Under the pieces are notes generated by a model, which was not told where the DNA came from, made no database searches, and saw only the letters and a program-made list of their open reading frames with translations. Shown piece by piece: positions 56,440-64,000 of a stretch of 64,000 bases of DNA (position 1 is its first letter; each line of letters begins with the position of its first letter). The DNA is taken from NCBI GenBank assembly GCA_037074765.1, contig JBAMDO010000162.1:1-64000 (forward strand). The letters are read 5' to 3'. The position numbers and the translations under genes are program-made. Source of the stretch: Mansonella perstans (Eukaryota; Nematoda; Chromadorea; Rhabditida; Onchocercidae).

Positions 56440-59400
56440 ACGATTCTCTCAATTTTATTCAATCAAAAATTGTATTTTTAGCATAAATGACAAAAGCCCA
56501 TTTTTCAAAATCTCATTCTTTTATACAAATTTAATGAACAGATACATAAATAGGCACACATACACACACAGATACACACACACACACACATACACACACA
56601 CATACATACACACACACATATACACACACATACACACATACACATACATACACACATATACATACACATACATACACACATACACATTTTGACTATGATT
56701 AATACATAAAATTGGCCAAAGCAATTTTTTTCCTTTTGCCTTTTAGCTCATTAATTCTATTTTTTTTTTTTTAAACGAGAAAAAAGGGAAGTATGGTTGA
56801 TATGAGATGGATGGGAGGAAAAAAAAAAAGAAACCACGGGAAGAGGGAAGAAAGAGATAAGAAAGGAAGAGTGAGAGAGATAAGGGCTAATATAAATAAT
56901 TAATAAATTTCAGACTTTTTCTTTTTTCAAATTTTAAAAAAAATAATTTTTAAAATCTTTCACAATTATTATTTCAACAAAAAATGAAACAATTTTGCTG
57001 AACAATTAATTGAAACTTTAAAAATGTTTGTTTAATTGAAAAAAAAATACAAATATTTTTAAAAAAAAAATGTTTCGAAATAAAATTTAGGATTATTTAA
57101 AAATTCAAGTTATTCTTGCTACATATGTTAACCATTTCAAATAATTCTTTCTTTCTCTTTTTTTTCTTTTTTCAAATTTGGCTTATATTGTTTGTCAAAT
57201 AATTTTTCTAAAAATAAATAAATTTCGATTAAAAATTACCAAAATTTTTCTATTTTAAATTTAATAATGCAAATTTTAAGTGCTTTTTTTTGAAGGAAAA
57301 AAGTGTGACACGCTGAAATTATCATCTAAGTCACTAACACTGTCACCAAAAGATTTATGATGAAGCAAAATTAGCAATTAATTATTGGATAATTCTTTAT
57401 CAAATAATCATTTAAACAAATCTAGCTATTGAATATTGTAGCAAACGATATTCAGCTTTATTGTTTGTATACTGTATTAAATTTATAGGCCATCAAAAAA
57501 AAAGACTTAGAAAATAATCAAATTATTTGCATTCAAATAATATTCTTCTGAGATTGTGTATTAAATAATGCTAAAAATCTACCGGAACCGGAAGAGAATT
57601 AGCATATTGTGGTGATGTAGCCTGACTGTTTAGATATAGCTGCTGTTGCATACTCTGAATTAGTGCTGGTAAAGGATTCGGAAAATCTATTTGAAAACGA
57701 CCGGATTCAACGGATAACTGCTCTGGACTATTTTTCAAAGACTGTAAATGCAATCTTAAACGAATTATTCATAAATCAATCTTTTTTGAAAATAGTTAAT
57801 TAAATTAAGTATAATTTTTTTAAGTCTTTATGTCACGTAACAAATTTCAAACGCTATGCTGAAGTGGAATTTAATTAACTTTAGTTTAATTTAATTTAAT
57901 TACTTAATTTGAAAGTGTTTCAAACAATAGTAGACTAAATATGCAATATTTGATGAAATGATGGACAGTGTAAAAATGATTTATCGAGCAATATTTGGGA
58001 AAGCTCTCCGGTTATCAATTTTCTCCAAACCGGATACAGGATGATAAACAAGAATGATGTGAAGAAAATTATGAAAAGAGAAGGATGAAGAAGGAGCAGG
58101 TGAAAAAGAAGCGTCATTTTTAAATTTAACTTTAGCTTTAATTTAATGTTACCTTTAAAATTGCTCAACTGAAATGATATCAACTTGCAATCATTATCAA
58201 TTTTTCATCCATAATTAATTGATCGAATTCATACTCAATATAAGCAATCAATCGACAAATTGCATCATAATTCAATCAGTCTAATTAATCAAACAACGAA
58301 ACTTTCATTCAGACTAGTTAACTAATTAATTTTTTTGCTTAATGAATAAATTACTGTTTGGATGAAATTATGATCTATTATGGATTAATTATTTATACTA
58401 ATGATTATTTGTTTGGAAAAAAAGCAAATTCCCAAATTTTAATTTCAACGGATATTTTTCTCCTTTCGAGTATGTATCATCATCATCAGTGGGCTTCTTG
58501 CCCACCACTTACTACATAATGTATTTCGTTACTTTCCATTAATTTAACCAAACCTAATTAAAGTATGCCTCCAAAGCCATTCCATGCCATCTCTTTTTTT
58601 TTTCAGTCATCAGTAAGACGTTAGTTAATTGGTTTATTTCTAGCAAATTTTCCAAAAAGATTTAAACTAACTTCTGCAAGAATTTAACAGTAATTTATAA
58701 ATTTGATTACAAATCAAGCGTAAAATTACATGTAAAAACGTAAGATACACATAATTAAATATAAAAAAAAAAAAAAAAAAAAAACTTTAAAAAAGTTTAT
58801 ATTATATTTTAGCAAAGAGTGTACGATCATTTTGTTGTGAATATTCAATACTATTTTTTTTTTTTTTTTTTTTTTTTTAACCTTTCCTCCTATCAATCAT
58901 ATCAAAAAATAATTGGAAATGAGAAAAGAATGAAAAATTATTGTCTGATAAAATAATATTTTTCCAATATTAATGGATATTTCGGTGAGAAAAAAAGAAA
59001 TTGGAAATTAAAATTGAAAGCATTTTTATGACTTTTGAAAAAAAAAAAAAAAAAAAACAAAGAAAATGAAAGATAAAGATAGATAGAAAGGTAGAAAGAC
59101 AGAAAGAGAGAGCGAGAGAAGAAGAAAGAAATGGAATAAATTGGAATGAAATTTGCCAATATGATAAAATGTATGATAAAGTTGGCTGAACAATCTGAAT
59201 ATAGATAAGACAAATTGCAATTTTGATTTGATTCAAAAGTTTGAAATCTAAAATTAACTTTTCTATGAATGAACAATAAATGAAATAAGATAAAAATAAA
59301 AGTTAGATTTAATTCAAAATTAAATCTAAAATTAATTTTTGATATGAATAATCAATAATGAATTTTGTTTAAAAAAAAGAAAAAAAAAAAAACTTTAATC

Positions 59401-59940
59401 TAATTTAATTATTTTTCAAATTTGAAATTAAAAACCAGATGGATAAATAAAAGTAAAAAATACTTACCTGATTATTTACAATAGCATCAGTAGTAGTGAT
59501 TGTAGTAGTAGCATTAGTAGTAGAAATAGTTGTAGTAATTGTTGTATCATTTGATGATGATATATTATTACTAGATGGTAATTGTGATGCAGCTGCCATT
59601 AAATTTTGTAAATAATGTTGCATCATTTCTTGACATTGTAAACTTTGCATAACATAATTACCAGTTTGCAATGGATTACTTCGATAATCACCGTTTTGTA
59701 GACCAGTTAATTGACATGGTTCAACTTTTCCACAATCACCACCATCACCATCACCATCACCACTACCATCACCACTACCATCACCATCACAATCAGCATT
59801 ATTACCAGTAATATTATTACTACTAGTTAATGATGATGATGATGATACAGTAGCTTGTTGTTGTGGCATAAATGGTGTCATAAATGGATTAGCAAAAAAT
59901 GATGGCACTGAATTTGGCATCACTGATAACGAATTATTCA
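41916..59940 (-). CDS. lin-10: LIN-10/X11/Mint (APBA) PTB-PDZ-PDZ adaptor
   Basis: Known role: LIN-10 (Mint/X11) binds LIN-2/CASK and LIN-7 and sorts receptors such as LET-23 EGFR and GLR-1; the PTB domain binds APP-type tails. Twenty exons with continuous phase encode about 1,321 residues: a long Ser/Gln/Pro/Asn-rich N terminus, a PTB domain (about 950-1105), PDZ1 (about 1140-1225) and PDZ2 (about 1233-1310), ending EMPNYI. The C-terminal third is highly similar to human APBA1/2. The first visible exon (59468-59940) begins with two bases of a split codon after TTTGTTTCAG, so either a 5' exon lies upstream, or a spliced leader attaches here and translation starts at ATG 59918-59920. The gene is convergent with the PCMTD-like gene. 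Confidence 0.95.
42497..43060 (+). repeat. lin-10: AAT/AAC-rich microsatellite DNA in lin-10 introns
   Basis: Long interrupted runs of AAT and AAC triplets on both sides of the exon at 42711-42830 (densest at 42497-42645 and 42880-43060). Confidence 0.85.
44141..47013 (-). CDS. lin-10: lin-10 exons: PTB (PID) domain
   Basis: Five exons: 46871-47013, 46406-46492, 46029-46055 (microexon), 45412-45527 and 44141-44291. Clear APBA-family [23 protein letters not shown] (human LIDGIIFAANYLGSTQLLSD), [70 protein letters not shown] and [16 protein letters not shown]. Apart from the microexon the alignment to human is almost gapless. The human KMAQKLAKSRKK stretch after EAVSRIK is missing: ARVK runs straight into [10 protein letters not shown], shortening one loop. 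PTB domains of this family bind NPxY-type peptides. Confidence 0.95.
46029..46055 (-). CDS. lin-10: lin-10 27-nt microexon in the PTB domain
   Basis: A 27-nt exon between a CCTTTTTTCAG acceptor and a CAG|GTATGT donor, phase 0 on both sides, encoding RISDTDVRQ. Skipping it joins LNTDLQ to [11 protein letters not shown], exactly the ungapped family sequence (human LNADTQETMMDHPLRTI). Inclusion therefore adds nine charged residues to a loop between PTB strands. It is probably an optional cassette exon. Confidence 0.8.
47262..48428 (-). CDS. lin-10: lin-10 exons: linker before the PTB domain
   Basis: Three exons: 48295-48428, 47539-47618 and 47262-47381. They read [18 protein letters not shown], then [18 protein letters not shown] across a phase-2 junction, then an acidic [16 protein letters not shown] and basic KNKKSCKKE. 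The segment is charged and probably flexible. The last exon ends in phase 1 and joins the PTB exon with a Val codon. No domain is recognised. Confidence 0.85.
48964..59940 (-). CDS. lin-10: lin-10 exons: low-complexity N-terminal region
   Basis: Eight exons: 59468-59940, 57583-57741, 55774-55984, 55117-55184, 54600-54941, 53774-53893, 51611-52177 and 48964-49515. No globular domain is seen. The first has a [16 protein letters not shown] run and Thr repeats. Exon 3 is Asn/Asp/Glu rich. Exon 7 has Gln runs, [10 protein letters not shown] and an Ala stretch ([11 protein letters not shown]). Exon 8 has two proline runs and long Ser runs. Short motifs such as [15 protein letters not shown] and [10 protein letters not shown] could be partner sites; Mint N termini carry the Munc18- and CASK-binding regions, but I cannot point to a matching motif. 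Splice phases all agree. The glycine-rich and histidine-rich frames overlapping exon 8 are shadows. Confidence 0.85.
52655..52770 (+). repeat. lin-10: Tandem repeat, about 36-bp unit, three copies (lin-10 intron)
   Basis: Three copies of CTAACCGGATTACCCATCTA with TATCTCATAG between them, in the intron upstream of the exon at 51611-52177. Confidence 0.8.
52970..53350 (+). repeat. lin-10: Degenerate tandem repeat, about 45-50-bp unit (lin-10 intron)
   Basis: Five to seven diverged copies built around CATCTATCACTAGTTTAATC and CTTCCGGTACTTCGAAT-like sequence. It lies in the same intron as the 36-bp array and has a higher C content than the surroundings. Confidence 0.65.
56555..56690 (+). repeat. 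lin-10: (CA)n microsatellite with TACA interruptions (lin-10 intron)
   Basis: About 130 bases of CACA interrupted by TA. The Cys/Val/Met-rich frames on the other strand are artefacts of this repeat. It lies between the exons at 57583 and 55984. Confidence 0.95.
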
Positions 59941-60167
59941 CTGAAACAAAAAAAAAAAAAGTTAAATTAAAATTTAATCAAATTTAAAAAAAAAAAAAAG
60001 AATGAAAATATTAGTATTACTTTTTGTTTTTGCAATAAATTAATCAAAGAATTAATTTCGAAATTAAAATTAATTTTTAAATAATTATTTTGAAAAGAGG
60101 ACAATGAAAGAAAAAAAAAATGAAATGAAATTAATCCCATAAAATAATCGGGAAGAGGGAAAGAAAC

Positions 60168-60199
<32 letters not shown>

Positions 60200-62125
60200 G
60201 AAAAAAAAGAAAGAGTAAAGAATTGGTATTTCCTTATCAATTAACTTTTCTTTTACTTCTTTCATTCTCTTTCTTTCTTTTTTTCCTCTCTTTCTTTTCT
60301 TCTTTCATTTATTTAATTGTTTCATTGTTTTTTTTTCTTCTTATCAAACTATTTTTTATATAATTTTGTTTGACTTTTTTCTTCTTTTTTCTTTTATCTT
60401 TTCATTTTTAATAATTTTAATAAACCTTTAATATTTCTTTTTTTTTTTTTAAAGAAAAAAATGAAAATTTTTAATTTTTTTAAAAAAAAAATTAGAAATG
60501 AAAAAATAACTAATCAAATATGAAGAAAAAAGAAAAAGAAAAACTTTGTCATTATTATTTTCTTTTTCTTCATTCTCTCATTTCTTTTCTTTTTTCTTTA
60601 TTTTGTTTTTTCATTCAGCAAACTCTATTGATTCTCTAATTTCTTTGTATAAAAAAAAGAAAAAAAAAAACAACAAAATAAAAAAGTACAATTTAATTAA
60701 TGAAATGAAAGTTAATTTTAAGAAAAGAAATTAGTAAATTAGTATTAAAGACAAATTCATTGCAAGCTAAAATTCTAAATTATCTTAGATTTTATGAAGT
60801 TTTGAAATTGATTAACGAAATGAAAAAAAAAAATTTTACTGAGACATTTTTTGTTTAATTAAATATTTATTCAAAAAAAAAAGTAGAATTTATGAACACA
60901 AACACACACACACAGACACATGTGCATAAATATACGCTAGTATAATTATATGTATTCCCATAGGCCAATATCGATACATTTTCACTAGTTGTCTCAAGTG
61001 TATCAACGACCTCAATAGTTGGCAGATATTTTTACTCAGAAATTTTATTTGCTGCCTACAAAATTTAATTAAATGATAGCAACCAGAAAACATGAAACCA
61101 TCAATTGAAACGAAATTATTTGCACACCCATATTAGTTAGATAAGCAAAATTTCACTAATATTTCCCGAGAAAATCCTACAGAAAAATTTCAACGAAATA
61201 AGAGGAAATATTTTAAATTATAAATGATATTTCATCAGAAAGGGAATGTACAAAAAAAAAATGGAAAATCTATTTCGATTCTTTTTTCATATTTGTAATT
61301 TATCATAGATAACATTTCATTCATTCATTCACCGATTAATTAATTAATAATTTTACTGTCAAAAATAAAAATGTAAAAAAGAAAAAAGATAGAACGAATT
61401 CCATTTTTTCTTTCTTTTATTAGTTTTTTTTTTTTTTTTTTTTTTTTTTTTATCCTATTAGTTCCAAAAAACAATATATAATGTAAAAGGAAGCATTGCT
61501 TCTGCCGTGTCATCTTTCATATGTCATATTTTAGAGTAAAATGTCAAAATTTTCACTCTCAATCCACATAAATAAGCAATTCCCGATCAAGCCAATTTAC
61601 AAATTTGGATAATTCTAAAAGAAATTTAACCAATAAGAAATAGCACAAATAAAAGTTTATATTTTTTTCTAATCAATTTTTTCTTTTGACAAATTAAAAA
61701 AAAAAGCAACCGCATTGAAATTGAAAATTTAGTTTGGCTGTGAAGACAGAGATAAGGACCATTGTCAAGATTAATTTTCTATCATTAATTAAAACAACAA
61801 ATGCATGATGTATTCGTTCCGACTCATTGCTTTTTTCCATCACAAAATATCTCATAAAAATTTTTACTAAATAATTAAAATTCAATGTTACACATCAATT
61901 TATAAATAATTAAATGCAAAAATTTGTTAAAAATTTGACAGCTTTTTATTTTCCAGCCCCATAAATAAATATTTGTTTTTTTCTTTTCTCTTACATTAAC
62001 AAAAAAGTTGTTAAATTTGAATTTTGTTTTCATTTTCAACGAATAATTAATTAATATAAATTGATAAATATGCAAAAAAAAAAAAAAGAAAAAAAATTTT
62101 GTCAAATTTATAAAAAAATATTCGT

Positions 62126-62148
62126 ATATATATATATATATATATATG
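62126..62148 (+). repeat. (TA)n microsatellite
   Basis: Eleven or so TA units upstream of lin-10. Confidence 0.9.
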
Positions 62149-63234
62149 TATGCAATAAAAGCATTACAATTGACTGGATAAATTCAAGCATTGTGATTAG
62201 TTGGATTAAAATATTTCTTAATTTGATAAATTCATAAATTGATAAATGTTCCTCATTGCTTTATCACTAATTGATAAGTATTCCTTATTGCTATATTATA
62301 GTATAATTTGTTCACAAATGAAAATTATATATGAAAAATTGAAATGAACGTGAAATAAATCCTAAATCTTTGAACATCTAAGCTATTTAAAAGATGATAA
62401 ATGTTGAAATGAAATGAGTTAAAAATAAAAAGAGATATTAAAAATGCTCTCAAAGATTGCCATAAGCAATTTTTATCAAAAATAAATATGAAAAGAGCAT
62501 GTCGAAGAAATTGCTTTAAAAAAAAAAAAAGAATTGAAGTAGAGATGATATATTTGAATTGAAAAAAATATTTAATCACTTATTTTTGCACTAATAAAAA
62601 TCGCATTTCATTGAAATAATTGAATAAAAAAAAAAAAAGGAAGAAAGAGAGAGAGAGAGGAAAAGAGAGGGAAAGAGAGAGAGGGAATGATTAAGTTTAT
62701 CTTTAATATTTACTGATATATTAGACAGAGGGAGAAGGAAAAAACAAAGATAGAGAGAGAGAGAGAGAGAGAATTCAATTATATCTTATTAAACTTCTAT
62801 CATTTTTTGGCTTTATTCTTTTTCATTCGAAATAATTTTTATGAATAAAAGAAATTTGATTTTATATTATTATTTGATTTTATAATTTTATAGTTTATCA
62901 TACTAATAATTGTCTATCATATTACATCAATTTTGCTTTTATCAATCATTTTACAGCAGTTATCTTTATCAATTATTACAATAATCGCTTACTTAATTAT
63001 GTGAAATTTATCCAAGCGACATTTGATATTAATTACATTTCTTATCAATCAATCAATATTGCAATATTTGATCAGCGTAGTTATTTTAAGGAAATATAGT
63101 CAACTAAGAAGTGTAATGAGCATAAATAATATCATTGGAATATTTTCAACATAATTCCATCTAAATTAAAATTATCTCAATTATTTATTAAAAATTTAGG
63201 AAATCCTGAAATTTAAAGGATTTTCAACAAAATT

Positions 63235-63250
63235 TCCACACACACACACA

Positions 63251-63302
<52 letters not shown>
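63235..63302 (+). repeat. (CA)n-(TA)n compound microsatellite
   Basis: About 25 CA units running into TATATATA, upstream of the visible lin-10 exons. Confidence 0.95.
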
Positions 63303-64000
63303 AAGACGAGAGTGATAATATTGAATTTTTGTTGGGAAAAAGAAAGAAAAGATTTGCTGTTAAATGAGGAACATTTTTAAACAAATTAAAAAGGCTTCCT
63401 ACATGATATCATTTATTTTATTTTGTTTTAAGGAAAAAAAAAAATTAAAGAACGGAAGATAGGAAAAGGAAAATTACTAAATATCAAATATCAAAGAAAA
63501 AAAAGAAGAAAATGAAATGAATTTAGGATTTAATCAAATTTTTAAATTTCTGAAACTTGAAAAAAAAAAAGTGAAAAATAAGCAAATGAAAGAAGATATG
63601 AACATATTTTGCAAATGAATTGTGCACACATCTGCCTATATTTTAGATATATAATTGTATTGCATATGTATGTATCAAAGCATTTAACAAAGGAATTCTT
63701 TTTTTTTTTTTTTTTTGCCTTTTTCATTTAAATCCAAATTTATAATGCCTACTAAATCTTCGCCATCTCATCTTTCTTTCAGGAATTTTCACTTTTCTCA
63801 AATACTTTACTTTACTTTACTTTATCCATCATTTTCTTTTCTCACTCTTCATTTATCATCGTTCATATATCAATGCATTAATCACTGATAAACTGATAAA
63901 TGATACGTCTAGCATACACGTCAACACTTTATCATCCATCACAAACAACAAACCTATCTTACTGCTTTTGAAATATTTCAAACAGCTCTGTCTATACATA

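Larger units (their letters stand above)
49516..59467. other. lin-10: lin-10 long introns
   Basis: Introns of 0.6-2.1 kb at 49516-51610, 52178-53773, 53894-54599, 55185-55773, 55985-57582 and 57742-59467. They hold the two minisatellites, the CA repeat, CT/GA tracts near 56.4 kb, and poly-A/T runs at 58.76 and 58.86 kb. No extra exon with good signals was recognised, but a small one could have been missed. Confidence 0.65.
59941..64000. other. lin-10 upstream region, no gene seen
   Basis: Very AT-rich with GA-rich (60.16 and 62.64 kb), poly-T (61.43 kb), TA and CA repeats and a TTTAC repeat near 63.81 kb. The lin-10 promoter, and perhaps a 5' exon, should be here or further right. A minus-strand frame MEKSNESERIHHAF (about 61.84 kb) ends near a GTTGCT donor in the right phase, but nothing else supports it. 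Confidence 0.55.

Noticed and set aside
56505..56724. Cys/Val/Met-rich minus-strand frames
   Set aside because: Direct translation of the CA microsatellite.
61694..61885. Minus-strand frame MEKSNESERIHHAF as lin-10 exon 1
   Set aside because: A phase-compatible GTTGCT donor exists, but there is no acceptor or leader site, no homology, and the predicted residues turn hydrophobic and AT-driven.

Overview
The window is nuclear DNA from a nematode. It is very AT-rich, has many short phase-conserved exons with TTTTCAG-type acceptors, and encodes worm-type orthologues of three animal genes. The long introns and gene sizes would suit a filarial or other Spirurina worm, but the sequence alone does not name the species. 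There are no bacterial operons, rRNA, tRNA, CRISPR arrays or intact transposons.

Layout. (1) Minus strand, about 33.35 kb down past the left edge: an UNC-73/Trio/Kalirin Rho-family GEF. I could place 34 main-chain exons covering a CRAL-TRIO (Sec14) domain, a spectrin-repeat array, DH1, PH1, a linker and an SH3 domain. The second GEF module must lie left of base 1. Three further exons (about 12.5, 6.2 and 0.9 kb) each begin with their own ATG and end in the right phase to splice into the SH3 exon or the exon after it, so they look like starts of shorter isoforms. (2) Plus strand, 34.36-40.28 kb: an 11-exon PCMTD1/2-type protein of 932 aa, with a PIMT-like methyltransferase fold at the N terminus. 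The two halves of a SOCS box are separated by a roughly 650-residue acidic insert. (3) Minus strand, 59.94-41.92 kb: a LIN-10/X11/Mint (APBA) adaptor with a long low-complexity N terminus, a PTB domain and two PDZ domains. It has 20 visible exons, including a 27-nt microexon inside the PTB domain.

unc-73 and PCMTD are divergent, about 1.0 kb apart measured from the first recognised unc-73 exon (4.6 kb from the Sec14 exon). PCMTD and lin-10 are convergent, with 1.6 kb between stop codons. Biologically, UNC-73 acts in actin and axon guidance signalling, LIN-10 in receptor and vesicle sorting in neurons and epithelia, and PCMTD is probably a Cullin-5 ubiquitin ligase adaptor. I see no sequence evidence that the three work in one pathway.

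Exon borders were set by reading splice signals, by requiring continuous phase, and by alignment to human TRIO/KALRN, APBA and PCMTD1 recalled from memory. The rest of the window is intron or intergenic DNA with poly-A/T tracts, microsatellites and several minisatellites. I found no wholly new system. The most interesting points are the alternative first exons, the split SOCS box, the PTB microexon and a likely GC-AG intron.
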